Of a stretch of 64,000 nt of DNA, positions 48,070 through 57,170 are shown piece after piece (the stretch's first letter is position 1; every line of letters starts with the position of its first letter). The notes beneath the pieces were generated by a model. It did not search any database. It had not been told where the DNA came from and saw nothing but the letters and a program-made list of their open reading frames with translations. A program made the translations under genes and the position numbers. Location of the stretch: contig NZ_LN881724.1 of the NCBI RefSeq assembly GCF_001457415.1, forward strand, positions 310,001 to 374,000, in the 5' to 3' direction. The DNA comes from Gorillibacterium timonense. Its GTDB lineage: Bacteria; Bacillota; Bacilli; Paenibacillales; NBRC-103111.

Positions 48070-49356
48070 ATGAAGGTGTTGGTCGTCGGCCGCGGAGGCC
48101 GGGAGCATGCGATCGTTTGGGCGATTGCGCAAAATCCACGCGTAGATAAGCTTTACTGCGCCCCGGGCAATGGAGGAATCGCCGCTTTGGCGGAGTGCGT
48201 CCCTGTGACGGAGTTGGATTTTGCCGGGATTGCGGCTTTTGCCAAGGAGAAGCAGATCGATTTTGTCGTGATCGGTCCGGACGATCCGCTTGCCGCGGGC
48301 ATCGTCGATTATCTGGAGGCGGAGGGCCTGAAGGTATTCGGGCCGCGCAAGAATGCCGCCGAAATCGAAGGCAGCAAAGCCTTCATGAAAGAACTGCTCC
48401 GCAAATACAACATACCGACCGCCGCTTATGAGACCTTCGATTCTTATGACTTGGCGCTCGCGTACCTGCGTACCCGGCCTCTGCCGATCGTGATCAAGGC
48501 GGACGGGCTCGCCGCGGGTAAAGGCGTCATTGTGGCCTACACGAGGGAAGAAGCGGAGCAAGCGCTGGCTGGCATCATGGTGGACAAGACGTTTGGTGCT
48601 TCTGGTGAGAAGGTCGTCATCGAAGAATTCCTCGAAGGCCAGGAGATGTCGCTACTCGCGTTTGTTGACGGGAGCACGGTGAAACCGATGGAGCCCTCCC
48701 AGGATCACAAGCCTGTATTCGATCACGACAAAGGACCGAACACCGGCGGCATGGGCACTTATTCACCGCTGCCTCATGTCCACTCCTCCATCGTGGAGGA
48801 AGCGATCCGCACCATCGTCCAGCCGACCGCCGACGCATTGGTTGCCGAAGGGCGACCCTTCCGCGGCATCCTCTTCGCCGGGTTGATGCTGACCGCCGAG
48901 GGGCCGAAAACGATCGAATTCAACGCTCGCTTCGGCGACCCGGAGACGCAGGTCATCCTGCCCCGGCTGGAATCGGATCTGCTTGAGATCCTGTTGGCGA
49001 TTACCGAGGGCCGCTTGGAAGAAGCCGATATTCGCTGGAGCGATTCGGCGGCCGTCTGCGTGATCCTCGCCTCCGAGGGCTACCCCGGAAACTACCCGAA
49101 GGGCTTGCCGATTGAAGGCATCGAGGATGCAGAATGGGACGCGCTCGTCTTCCACGCGGGAACGGCTCTGACTCCGGATGGAGAAGGAATCGTAACCGCA
49201 GGAGGCCGTGTTCTCGGCGTCGTCGGACGGGGAGCGGACATTGAGGAAGCGAGAGACCGCGCCTATGCCGCTGCGGGACGCATTCGCTTCCAGGGTGTTC
49301 ACTATCGCAGCGACATCGCTGCGAAAGCTCTTACGAAGAGTGGGCGAGTGGAGTAG
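48070..49356 (+). CDS. purD: Phosphoribosylamine-glycine ligase
   Basis: 428 residues from ATG 48070, GGAGG six bases upstream. ATP-grasp enzyme: VLVVGRGGREHAI at the N-terminus, IKADGLAAGKGVIVA (ATP, about 145), and metal ligands in IEFNARFGDPETQVILPRL (about 285-300, quoted in part as EFNARFGDPETQ). It makes GAR. Last gene of the operon, followed by a terminator. Confidence 0.96.
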   Translation: MKVLVVGRGGREHAIVWAIAQNPRVDKLYCAPGNGGIAALAECVPVTELDFAGIAAFAKEKQIDFVVIGPDDPLAAGIVDYLEAEGLKVFGPRKNAAEIEGSKAFMKELLRKYNIPTAAYETFDSYDLALAYLRTRPLPIVIKADGLAAGKGVIVAYTREEAEQALAGIMVDKTFGASGEKVVIEEFLEGQEMSLLAFVDGSTVKPMEPSQDHKPVFDHDKGPNTGGMGTYSPLPHVHSSIVEEAIRTIVQPTADALVAEGRPFRGILFAGLMLTAEGPKTIEFNARFGDPETQVILPRLESDLLEILLAITEGRLEEADIRWSDSAAVCVILASEGYPGNYPKGLPIEGIEDAEWDALVFHAGTALTPDGEGIVTAGGRVLGVVGRGADIEEARDRAYAAAGRIRFQGVHYRSDIAAKALTKSGRVE

Positions 49357-49430
49357 AGGAAGCGAACTGCTTCGTACGCTTTTCAGGCCACCCCATAGTT
49401 TCGAGAACCTTGCTCATGCGAGCGAATAGG

Positions 49431-49464
49431 GGAAGCGGGCGCGTCCTGCTTCCTTTTTCTTTTT
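49431..49464 (+). terminator. Terminator of the pur operon
   Basis: GGAAGC.GGG...CCT.GCTTCC stem followed by TTTTTCTTTTT. Confidence 0.85.
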
Positions 49465-49603
49465 CCTGGAAAATGGGGAACATGATCGCATCTCCCGATT
49501 AAGTGAAACCGGGTCGTGCTTTTGCCGTAGAGGAATGTTATACTAACTCTAAAGTTGCACGAGCCTTGTATTTCCAAATCAAGCGGAAAAGGTGGGAATT
49601 TGA

Positions 49604-50263
49604 TTGGATTTCGAACAACAGCAAACAATCGGCCTGGAGAGGGACTATAATTCTTCCTTCCACAAGCTCCTTAAGATGTTTACCCTCACGATTCTGGTGT
49701 CCTTCGTCGGCACGCTGGCAGGGATGTTCATTCCTCCGGCTATGTTCCTTCCGCTCGTCGTCGTGGAATTCGTGATGATCATCTCCGCCTTTTTCATTCG
49801 GCGCAGCAAGAAAGCCATCGGGTATCCTTTCGTGTTCTCCTTCGCGTTTATCAGCGGCATTACGCTGTACCCGACGGTCGCGTATTATTCCAATCAGGGC
49901 GGTTTCTCGCTCGTCAACACGGCGTTCCTGATCACGGCAGCTATGTTTGCTGGACTGACGGCATACGCCTACTATTCCAAACGGGACTTCAGCTTCCTCG
50001 GCGGCTTTCTGGTCATGGGCCTCATCACCCTGATCGGCTTCAGCGTCATCGGCCTCTTCACGGGCGGCTTCGGCGGCACCTTGGGCCTTGGGATCGCTAT
50101 CGGCGGTACGCTGATTTTCTCCGGCTACATCCTGTATGACATCTCGCATTACAAGCACGGATTGGAGAACGAAATGATTCCCTTCGCCGTGCTGAACCTG
50201 TACCTTGACTTCATCAACCTGTTTCTCTATGTGCTCCGTCTGCTCGGTCTCTCCCGAGATTAA
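49604..50263 (+). CDS. Bax inhibitor-1/YccA-family membrane protein
   Basis: 219 residues from TTG 49604 (AAGGTGGG upstream; the start is the least certain part). Seven membrane helices. Family hallmarks are GYPFVFSFAFISGI in the middle and the C-terminal YDISHYKHG... AVLNLYLDFINLFLYVLRLLG. Bacterial BI-1 proteins such as B. subtilis YetJ act as pH-sensitive calcium leak channels; function here is by family only. Confidence 0.85.
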   Translation: MDFEQQQTIGLERDYNSSFHKLLKMFTLTILVSFVGTLAGMFIPPAMFLPLVVVEFVMIISAFFIRRSKKAIGYPFVFSFAFISGITLYPTVAYYSNQGGFSLVNTAFLITAAMFAGLTAYAYYSKRDFSFLGGFLVMGLITLIGFSVIGLFTGGFGGTLGLGIAIGGTLIFSGYILYDISHYKHGLENEMIPFAVLNLYLDFINLFLYVLRLLGLSRD

Positions 50264-50309
50264 GCCTAACGGCGCCACCACAAAATCGGATTCGAAATGG
50301 TTCTTTACC

Positions 50310-50340
50310 GACCGTCCGGTCTCCGGGCGGTCTTTCGTCT
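50310..50340 (+). terminator. Terminator after the Bax-inhibitor-like gene
   Basis: GACCG.CCGG/CCGG.CGGTC stem with a 3-base loop, then TTTCGTCTTT. Confidence 0.75.
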
Positions 50341-50373
50341 TTCAACACGCCTGATCAAAGGAGATCACTGCTC

Positions 50374-51174
50374 ATGAAACCCAGTACCACCTGGAAAAAG
50401 CGGCTTATCGCCGCCCTGCTTCTCTCGCTCTCGCTGGTCGTCCTGCTCTCCGGCTGCCGCAAGGAGTCGGCTCCTTCTACAAGCGGCGAACCAACTGCCT
50501 CTTCCGCCGTTTCTGGCACGGATGGAGCGAGCTCACCGTCCCCGGATGCGCAAAGCCCTTCGCCCGAAGCGCATGAAGTGGACACGGATCCCACCAGCGT
50601 GACGGTACTTGTCAACAAGCAGTACGCTCTGCCGGACAACTATAACCCGGAGGATCTCGTCTACCCGGATGTTCCTTTCCTCTTTAAGGAGAAGATTGAA
50701 AAGCGGATGATGCGCAAGGAAGCTGCCGCCGCTCTGGAGAAGCTGTTCGCCGCCGCCAAGGAGGATGGAATCTACCTCGCGGGAGTGTCGGCTTACCGTT
50801 CGCATGCCACCCAGACGGCTCTGTTCAATCGGTATGTCGCGAAGGATGGTGAGGAAAAAGCCAAAACCTACAGCGCGGTGCCGGGCCACAGCGAGCATGA
50901 GACGGGACTCGCGATCGATGTCTCGGGCAGCGATGGGAAGTTTGCGGCTGAACCTTCCTTTGCCGGTACGCCAGAGGCAGAATGGCTGGCAGCCCATGCC
51001 GCGGACTATGGGTACATCATCCGCTATCCTGAGGGCAAGGATGCCATCACGGGCTACACGTATGAGCCTTGGCACATCCGCTATGTCGGAGAAGCCATTG
51101 CCAAGGATATCGCGTCTAAGGGCAGTACGCTGGAAGAGTACTACGGTGCAGTTCCGGCATCCTCTCAGCAGTAA
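50374..51174 (+). CDS. VanY-type D-alanyl-D-alanine carboxypeptidase lipoprotein
   Basis: 266 residues, AAAGGAG about 11 bases upstream. Lipobox LLSGC (Cys about 28), then a Ser/Pro linker to about 70. Peptidase M15B motifs are complete: SAYRSHATQ (about 140), PGHSEHETGLAIDV with zinc ligands His and Asp (about 168-182) and EPWHIRYVG with the last zinc His and catalytic Glu (about 230). It trims D-Ala from peptidoglycan stem peptides at the outer face of the membrane. No vancomycin-resistance genes are nearby, so a housekeeping wall role is likely. Confidence 0.92.
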   Translation: MKPSTTWKKRLIAALLLSLSLVVLLSGCRKESAPSTSGEPTASSAVSGTDGASSPSPDAQSPSPEAHEVDTDPTSVTVLVNKQYALPDNYNPEDLVYPDVPFLFKEKIEKRMMRKEAAAALEKLFAAAKEDGIYLAGVSAYRSHATQTALFNRYVAKDGEEKAKTYSAVPGHSEHETGLAIDVSGSDGKFAAEPSFAGTPEAEWLAAHAADYGYIIRYPEGKDAITGYTYEPWHIRYVGEAIAKDIASKGSTLEEYYGAVPASSQQ

Positions 51175-51344
51175 GCAGCTCAAAGCCTCTTGATAGGAGC
51201 GGTGCCTGCTCCACGATGCAGCCTCCGCTTATCGATTCAGTATTGTCACGTGAATAACCAGAAGACATTCGCCGTACGGTTCCCTTTTTTCTGTCTTTCA
51301 GAATCAGAGGGTTTTGGAGCTAGCCTTCTCTCGTTCTTCCTTAA

Positions 51345-51368
51345 GCAGCCGCGTAAGCGGCTGTTTTT
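51345..51368 (+). terminator. Terminator after the carboxypeptidase gene
   Basis: CAGCCGC/GCGGCTG stem with a GTAA loop and TTTTT. The rest of the 299-base gap holds no gene. Confidence 0.85.
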
Positions 51369-51473
51369 GCATAAACATCTCGACTGATTGTGCAACCAAA
51401 AGTTTCCAAAGATCGTCATTACCTACAAGAGAGGTAATTAGCGAGGCGATCCGTGGAAAAGGACGGTTGAACG

Positions 51474-53438
51474 ATGCGAAAAGGCAAACGAACAAGGAAG
51501 CTTCATTCCCTGCTGCTCGGGATTGGATTGGCGGCACTTCTGCTCGGCACTCTGGGTGGCTGTGAATGGCCGGGGGGCGCGGCAGGGGAGAGCGAATGGC
51601 TAACCCCCGCCGAATCCGACCAACCCCATAGCGGGATTCCCACATCTGGCACACCGACCCACACAGGCTCACTACAGACGGAAGGTGCGCAGCCCGCTGG
51701 AGCGAATACATCAGCAAGTCCGGCACCTTCGGATGGTAATTCCACCCCACCAGCAACCGCAGACAAATCTGCCCTGAGCCTCAGGGACGCAGTAACGGAG
51801 TTCTACATGGGTCAACTGGACGATAGCGGTTCCCAGGAATTGATCAGCTATGCGGAAGGCGACCTGCCCTCGGCTGCTCGAACCTATTCCCTTCAGAAGG
51901 ATCAGGCTTACGGCTTTATCACCTTCAAGTCGATTCCGGAGGAAGATCGCAATCGGCTTGTCGCATCCCTAAAGGCAGAAGGAGCAACCCTCTCGGTCAA
52001 AGTGGAAAATCCCGAATTGAGTATGCTTCGATACGAATGGAGGCTTACGGACGCGAGCTTTCCGGTGAAGCTGATGTTTGCCGATCTTCCCCCGATCACA
52101 CTTGTCAAAAGCGAGCCTTTGGAGATGAAGGCGGACGGTCTCGCGCTGCTGCGCAGCCGATTCATTCTGTCTGTGATTCCGCTCGCGGAGGGTCAGACGG
52201 AGGCGGTGGTCACCTTTTCCGAGCCGATTCGAACGGAAGAGGTGAAGCTGGAAGGTCCTGCGGACTGGCTGGATCGGCAGCGGCTGAAGATCACGACAGA
52301 CCCGACGGAGACGAAGACGACAGTAAACCTGAGATACGTCTATAGTGAATCCGGTAAAGCGTTGAGCGGAATGGAATACCAGGAAATCGATGTCTTGCGG
52401 GCGGCGGTATCCAAATGGTATGAGGAAGGCTCCGGCCCGGTGATCTCGTGGAGTGCGCTGGACGGGTATTATGACTATATTTCCCCATCTCCGGACGGCT
52501 CCTCTTATGTTGGCCTTCTGAAGTTTTATGATCCGGATGGCGATGCCCACTATACCGGCTACAGCTTGGTTCTGGAGCAAAAAGGCCGTGCTCCGCGCGT
52601 CCTGAAAGACCTCCTCTTTCTCGATCTGATGGATTATTCTCCGGTAGCCTGGATCGATAACAGCCATTTTTTCCTCACCTACAACGATGCTGTTGAACGG
52701 CTGGATACCGGGATATCATCGGGTGGCGAACCGCGGTCCCAGGTCGTGTTTTCCAAGCCAACGGACGGATGGATCAGCGGCTCCGCTTATGACCGGGCAA
52801 AGGATCGGCTCTATGTCACGGAGACCCGCTACGATTCGAAGACCTATGGGGAGTATCTCTATCCGGTCGATATGCAAGTATTCTCCGAGAGAGGGACGAA
52901 GCAGATCGCGGATAAGAAGGAATATCTCGTCACGTATGACCTGCACAAATATCATCCGATGACCGCTCTTCCTCTGTTCCGAAGGAATGCCACCTATTGG
53001 CGCGGGACGGTGAAGGGAAATGCGGTGACTTGGCTGGAGCAGTCGGGCGGGAGCCGAAGTGAAGTTCCGTTGAGCCGGTGGATCACCGGTGACGAGCAGG
53101 GCGTATACTTGGAAAAGATTGAAGTGAGCGAGTTGGGCAATACGGGGACGGGTGTTTATCAGTATTGGGAGCCAAACGGGAAAGGGAGCAAGCAAACGGA
53201 TGCGAATGGGAGCCCCCTTGGAAAAATTCGAAACTTGCCTGCGCCGCCAACTGGGTATTATCCTCGGCCCTTCGGGAGCAAGCTGATTGCACGCACCTGG
53301 ACGGAAGGCAAGCCGCCCTATGTGCTCTTCGACAAAGCATCCTGGAAGTGGGTCCCGCTCCCGGAAAGCATGAAGAACAGCTTCGTTCCGGTCCAATACG
53401 AGACCAGGTACTACCGGGCTCCGGTGCGGACATCTTGA
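51474..53438 (+). CDS. Large lipoprotein of unknown function
   Basis: 654 residues. Basic N-terminus and lipobox TLGGC (Cys about 30) place it on the outer membrane face. A Thr/Pro/Ser-rich linker runs to about residue 100. Residues about 100-300 may be a beta-rich domain (an Ig-like SbsA-type strand VVTFSEPIRTEEV appears near 245). The rest (about 310-650) has repeated short Trp/Tyr-Asp motifs (ISPSPDGSSYVGLL, VAWIDNSHFFLTYND, GSAYDRAKDRLYVTETRYD) of a beta-propeller-like type. No catalytic motif or family was recognised. The ribosome-binding site is weak, so the exact start is uncertain. Confidence 0.8.
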   Translation: MRKGKRTRKLHSLLLGIGLAALLLGTLGGCEWPGGAAGESEWLTPAESDQPHSGIPTSGTPTHTGSLQTEGAQPAGANTSASPAPSDGNSTPPATADKSALSLRDAVTEFYMGQLDDSGSQELISYAEGDLPSAARTYSLQKDQAYGFITFKSIPEEDRNRLVASLKAEGATLSVKVENPELSMLRYEWRLTDASFPVKLMFADLPPITLVKSEPLEMKADGLALLRSRFILSVIPLAEGQTEAVVTFSEPIRTEEVKLEGPADWLDRQRLKITTDPTETKTTVNLRYVYSESGKALSGMEYQEIDVLRAAVSKWYEEGSGPVISWSALDGYYDYISPSPDGSSYVGLLKFYDPDGDAHYTGYSLVLEQKGRAPRVLKDLLFLDLMDYSPVAWIDNSHFFLTYNDAVERLDTGISSGGEPRSQVVFSKPTDGWISGSAYDRAKDRLYVTETRYDSKTYGEYLYPVDMQVFSERGTKQIADKKEYLVTYDLHKYHPMTALPLFRRNATYWRGTVKGNAVTWLEQSGGSRSEVPLSRWITGDEQGVYLEKIEVSELGNTGTGVYQYWEPNGKGSKQTDANGSPLGKIRNLPAPPTGYYPRPFGSKLIARTWTEGKPPYVLFDKASWKWVPLPESMKNSFVPVQYETRYYRAPVRTS

Positions 53439-53466
53439 TTCGATAGCGGCTATGCAGCAAAGCAGG

Positions 53467-53620
53467 AATTCTGTAGAGTAAACTGTGCGAACTCTGTCGG
53501 CAGCAAAAACACTCCGTTAAGTAAACTGCACGCCCCTGTCGGCTTTTCCACAAGCATTCCATTACCAAACACACGCTGCTTCCGACCTAGCCACAACCAT
53601 TCCGTTAAGCAAACCGCGCG
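53467..53620 (+). repeat. Four degenerate tandem repeats of about 44 bp
   Basis: Units begin near 53467, 53511, 53556 and 53599 with ATTCCGTTAAGTAAAC-like starts followed by a (C)TGTCGGC-like middle (CCGAC in unit 3) and CACAA(G/C). The last unit runs into the terminator hairpin. Similarity is clear by eye but far from perfect. Confidence 0.7.
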
Positions 53621-53650
53621 TATCCTGAAGGCTTCGGGTACGCGCGGTTT
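53611..53650. terminator. Bidirectional hairpin between convergent genes
   Basis: Perfect 12-bp stem AAACCGCGCGTA/TACGCGCGGTTT around a 16-base loop that itself can pair partly. It serves the lipoprotein gene on plus and the Gly-rich gene on minus. T runs are short. Confidence 0.75.
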
Positions 53651-53657
53651 CGTTCCG

Positions 53658-54446
53658 TTATCGTTTGGTTTTGCGTTTGGTCCCGCTCCGCTTTCTTCCG
53701 CCGGTGCGACTGCCTCCACCCGTCCGCTTGCGTACGGTGCCGCCTTTGCGGCGCTTCTTCCTCCTGCGCTTCACCGGCGCTAGGCCGTCTCCGTCGCTGT
53801 CTTTGACGGAAGCCTTCCCGCCGAGGCTGGAGAACAGCTTGAACATCGGCGCAATCTGCTGCATGGTTCCGGCGATCTTCTGCATCTTGGTTATGGTACC
53901 GATGATTCCGTCGATGCCGCCCATCTGCTGGATGAAGCCACCGATTCCGCCTGCCGATAGTCCGCCGGCACCCGCTCCACCTGCGCCAGCGGCGGCACCG
54001 CCGCTTCCACCGCCGAACAGGTTGGCGAGGAAGCCACCGCCACCTCCTCCGGCAGCAGGTGCAGCGGCAGGCGCGCCGCCGAAGCCAAAGCCTCCCCCGC
54101 CCGGCAGCGCAGGCGGCCCGCTTACGCCGAATCCTCCGCCCGGTAGGGCAGGCAGCCCGCTAGCGCCGAAGCCGGCGCCGGAAGCGGGAGCACCGCCTGC
54201 ACCGATACCAGGGGCCATCGACGGAAAGCCTAAGCCGCCCATGCCTCCGCCGGGGAAGCCACCGACAGGGAAGCCGCCGCCTGCGGCAGGGCCTTGCCAG
54301 AAGCCGGTCGTTGCGGGGACATTGACTCCAGCTCTGACCGGACCGGCCGTAGGTGCTGTGGGGTAAGAGGACGGAACAGGCCGGGAGCCCGCAGCGCGCA
54401 CTCCCGGGTGTTGCCGGGAATAACCCGGATGTTGTATAGTCATCAT
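53658..54446 (-). CDS. Gly/Ala-rich protein with YqfQ/VrrA-like segment and basic tail
   Basis: 262 residues. Residues 1-60 are Pro/Gly/Tyr-rich (QHPGYSRQHPGV). Residues 60-160 are a Gly/Pro/Ala low-complexity stretch with repeated GLPALPGGGFG and GPPALPGGGG blocks. About 165-205 is one amphipathic segment (GGFIQQMGGIDGIIGTITKM... IAPMFKLFSSL), reminiscent of the C-terminal part of YqfQ/VrrA-type coat-associated proteins. The tail (about 220-262) is strongly basic (KRRRKKRRKGG, RKRSGTKRKTKR). This suggests a spore or surface structural protein that binds an acidic partner; that is inference. The opposite strand is also open but is a shadow. Confidence 0.7.
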   Translation of the reverse strand: MMTIQHPGYSRQHPGVRAAGSRPVPSSYPTAPTAGPVRAGVNVPATTGFWQGPAAGGGFPVGGFPGGGMGGLGFPSMAPGIGAGGAPASGAGFGASGLPALPGGGFGVSGPPALPGGGGFGFGGAPAAAPAAGGGGGGFLANLFGGGSGGAAAGAGGAGAGGLSAGGIGGFIQQMGGIDGIIGTITKMQKIAGTMQQIAPMFKLFSSLGGKASVKDSDGDGLAPVKRRRKKRRKGGTVRKRTGGGSRTGGRKRSGTKRKTKR

Positions 54447-54658
54447 GAAGTCACAACCCTTTTCCTTTTATGGGTGTTTTGTATATAATCTATGAGGTAG
54501 GCATTTGTTTCGTATGGACGAATGCCCCGTTTTATCCGCTTTTGTGGAGTTTAACGCAGTAACGCTTAAAAATTTTACAGGCCAAAACAAGAACAAGCAG
54601 GAATTTTCCTTTTTACTATCGAATGTTAACGTTATCGCACGATGAAGGAGACCGCACT

Positions 54659-54949
54659 ATGCAGCTCAAAAAACTCAACGACAAATCCATTGATCAGCTA
54701 TTCGAGGCCGTTCTTACCCTAAAAGACATAGAAGAATGCTACACGTTCTTCGATGATCTATGCACGGTCAATGAAATTCAATCCCTCGCCCAGCGTCTGG
54801 AAGTCGCCCGGATGCTCCGCAAGGGCAATACCTATAATCAGATCGAAGCCGAAACCGGCGCCAGCACTGCAACCATCTCCCGAGTGAAACGCTGCCTGAA
54901 CTATGGCAACGACGGGTACAAAATGGCCCTGGAACGGCTCGACCGCTAA
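54659..54949 (+). CDS. yerC: YerC/TrpR-like DNA-binding protein
   Basis: 96 residues from ATG 54659, AAGGAGA eight bases upstream. All-helical TrpR-superfamily fold: LFEAVLTLKDIEECYTFFDDLC at the start, then QSLAQRLEVARMLRKGNTYNQI and the HTH ETGASTATISRVKRCLNYG (only parts quoted). YerC/YecD proteins are widely conserved in Firmicutes. Their target is unknown. Confidence 0.93.
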   Translation: MQLKKLNDKSIDQLFEAVLTLKDIEECYTFFDDLCTVNEIQSLAQRLEVARMLRKGNTYNQIEAETGASTATISRVKRCLNYGNDGYKMALERLDR

Positions 54950-54960
54950 GCGGAGACGTT

Positions 54961-55827
54961 ATGCAAACCTTCGGTGTACTCATTATCAGCCACGGGTCCA
55001 GCGATCCCGAGTGGGTCCGGCTCGTCGATGTTGCAGCAGCCGGGGTTCCTTTTCCCAAAGGAACGCCGGTTTCTTGCTGTTTTCTTGAACAGGTGGAAGG
55101 CCGCTTGATTCCGAATGGCATTCGCGAGCTGGAGGATGCGGGAGTGACGGACATTCTGGTCATTCCGCTGTTTCTCTCGTCGGGCAGCAGCCATGTGGAA
55201 GAGATCGCGGAGTCGCTCGGGGCGAGCTTTCTCCCCCCTTACTTGGAGGAGGATGAGGAGGAACCAGCGCCTGTTTCATCCCGGCTTCGCTCAGACAAAC
55301 AAAAGCTTCCGCCGATTCCCCACCGGGCGCGTATTCATTTTGGCAAACCGATGGAAGACGAAGCTACCGTTGCCCAAATCATCTATGCTAAAATAGAGGA
55401 GCAAAAGACAGACCCCGAGAACGAGGCACTGCTTCTCGTCAGTCACGGCAGCTCGGTGCCCCGACTGGAACGCCGCTATCGCCGAACCATCCGGCTGCTC
55501 GCCGCCAAGGTGCAGGCCATGGCCGGTTACGGGGAAGCGAAGACGGCTCTCCTCCTGCCGGATCAGAACGAGGTGCGCAGCAAGCTGGATCGCCTCTTCT
55601 CCAAGAATCCGAGCCGGACGGTCCGCGTAGTTCCGGTTTTTTTGAGCGAAGGGGTCTTCACCCGGACGGTGATTCCCGCACGGCTCTCCGAGAGCTACGG
55701 CCTATACGCTTATGCTCAATGCGCGTTGCTGCCGAACCCGCTGATCTCGACCTGGCTGTTCGAGCAGTATACGGAGCTTTTGGAGCAAGCAAGGGCTGCG
55801 GACTCGCGGCAAAGAATGGAATCATAA
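54961..55827 (+). CDS. CbiX/SirB-like sirohydrochlorin chelatase family protein
   Basis: 288 residues, CGGAGA just upstream of the ATG and only 11 bases after yerC. Two related halves each hold the CbiX signature: VLIISHGSSDPEW (residue 5 on) and ALLLVSHGSSVPRLERRYR (about 157 on), with the metal-inserting His after the strand in each. A second His site would be expected about 60-70 residues later; LSSGSSHVEEI (about 72) fits. No other sirohaem or cobalamin genes are in the window, so the role may differ from tetrapyrrole synthesis. Confidence 0.85.
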   Translation: MQTFGVLIISHGSSDPEWVRLVDVAAAGVPFPKGTPVSCCFLEQVEGRLIPNGIRELEDAGVTDILVIPLFLSSGSSHVEEIAESLGASFLPPYLEEDEEEPAPVSSRLRSDKQKLPPIPHRARIHFGKPMEDEATVAQIIYAKIEEQKTDPENEALLLVSHGSSVPRLERRYRRTIRLLAAKVQAMAGYGEAKTALLLPDQNEVRSKLDRLFSKNPSRTVRVVPVFLSEGVFTRTVIPARLSESYGLYAYAQCALLPNPLISTWLFEQYTELLEQARAADSRQRMES

Positions 55828-55918
55828 GAAGCAACCCCACAAGCATTGAAGCATCTGCGCCAGCATAGAACAACCATACTAACATAGAGAAGCTGCATGA
55901 ACATTGAAGCAAACACAA

Positions 55919-56104
55919 GGGTTGAGGCATGCTCCAGACGGATGGGCTGCATAGGAGCCGCAGTGAGGGTTGAAGCATGCTCCTGACGAATGGGCAGCAT
56001 TGAAGCAACTACAAGGGTTGAAGCATGCTCCCTACGGATGGTCCGCATTGTAGCAACCATAATGGGTGGCGCGAGCTCGCAACGGATGGATCGCATGGGC
56101 TTGA
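55919..56104. repeat. 48-bp tandem repeat (minisatellite), about 4 copies
   Basis: Copies start GGGTTGA at 55919, 55967 and 56015, and a degenerate copy at 56064; period 48, 48, 49. The core is GGGTTGAAGCATGCTCC.GACG.ATGGGC. Further decayed units extend left to about 55840. The minus strand reads open through the array as 16-residue repeats (PIRxEHASTL), but no ribosome-binding site or plausible product was found. No other gene lies in 55828-56207. Confidence 0.9.
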
Positions 56105-56207
56105 CCACCGTCTGTTGCGCTGTATATGACATGGATTTTTACGATCAGTGTAAACGCGATCAATCAAGCGGGCGAAAACGGGACAAACTGGGTATAGGGT
56201 GGTTGGA

Positions 56208-57170
56208 ATGGGAAAACGGGCAAGGTTAATTTACAATCCCACGTCAGGCAGGGAGGAGATGAGGCGCAGGCTGCCGGACATTCTTCACCGGCTGGAGCAG
56301 GGCGGGCTGGAGACCTCCACCCACGCTACGAAGGGGGAGGGTGATGCGGTGCTGGCGGCTCAAGAAGCGGTTCGCCGCGGATTCGATGTCGTAATCGCCG
56401 CCGGTGGCGACGGAACGTTGAACGAAGTCATCAACGGGCTTGCAGAGCAGCCGCACCGTCCTCAGCTCGGAATCCTGCCGCTTGGGACGACCAACGATTT
56501 TGCCAGAGCGATGGGTATTCCCCGCAACTACGAAGCCGCATGCGACCTCATCCTCCGGAAGAATACGATTCCGATCGATATCGGGAAGGTGAACCAGAAG
56601 TATTTTATCAACATTGCGGGCGGCGGTTCGCTCACGGAGCTCACCTACGAGGTTCCGAGCCGACTGAAGACCCTGCTCGGGCAGCTTGCGTATTATGTGA
56701 AGGGGCTGGAAAAGCTCCCCTCGCTGAAGCCGATCAAGGTTAATCTCGAGACTGATGACGGAGTGCTGCAGGAAGAGATCATGCTGTTCCTCGCGGCCAA
56801 CAGCAACTCGGTAGGCGGCTTCGAGAAGCTGGCCCCCGATGCAAGCCTGAACGACGGCAAGCTCGACCTGATCCTGCTGCGCAAATGCAACCTGGCGGAG
56901 TTCATCCGCATCGTCACCGCCGCCATGCGCGGCGATCACATGAACGACCCGAACATCCGGTACATTCGGACGTCCAAGATTAACGTCACATCCTCCGATT
57001 ACGTCCAACTCAACCTGGACGGCGAATACGGGGGCACGCTGCCATGCGAGATATCGGTACTGCCATCCCATCTGGAGATCTTCGCGGATGAATCCGGCCA
57101 GTTCACCTACAAAACGGGCAGCCGTCATCATGCCATCCCACCCCGTCTGCTGGAGGAGCTGGAGGAGTAG
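56208..57170 (+). CDS. dgkB: Diacylglycerol kinase, DgkB type
   Basis: 320 residues from ATG 56208 (AGGGTGG upstream). Soluble lipid kinase fold: RARLIYNPTSGRE at the start, the catalytic/nucleotide loop VVIAAGGDGTLNEVINGLAE (about 60-80) and LGILPLGTTNDFARAMGI (about 88-105). The structural Asp/Glu network near LAPDASLNDGKLDLILL (about 210) is present. It phosphorylates diacylglycerol so that phosphatidic acid re-enters phospholipid synthesis, recycling DAG made by lipoteichoic-acid synthesis. Synteny with the rRNA methyltransferase downstream matches B. subtilis dgkB-rlmCD. Confidence 0.93.
   Translation: MGKRARLIYNPTSGREEMRRRLPDILHRLEQGGLETSTHATKGEGDAVLAAQEAVRRGFDVVIAAGGDGTLNEVINGLAEQPHRPQLGILPLGTTNDFARAMGIPRNYEAACDLILRKNTIPIDIGKVNQKYFINIAGGGSLTELTYEVPSRLKTLLGQLAYYVKGLEKLPSLKPIKVNLETDDGVLQEEIMLFLAANSNSVGGFEKLAPDASLNDGKLDLILLRKCNLAEFIRIVTAAMRGDHMNDPNIRYIRTSKINVTSSDYVQLNLDGEYGGTLPCEISVLPSHLEIFADESGQFTYKTGSRHHAIPPRLLEELEE

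Noticed and set aside
53665-54366. Pro-rich plus-strand frame of 233 codons
   Set aside because: It is the complement of the Gly-rich gene; the GC-rich third positions keep both strands open, and it has no ribosome-binding site.
55716-56132. Minus-strand repeat protein of 138 residues
   Set aside because: No Shine-Dalgarno, half of it overlaps the CbiX-like gene, and openness follows from the 48-bp period.
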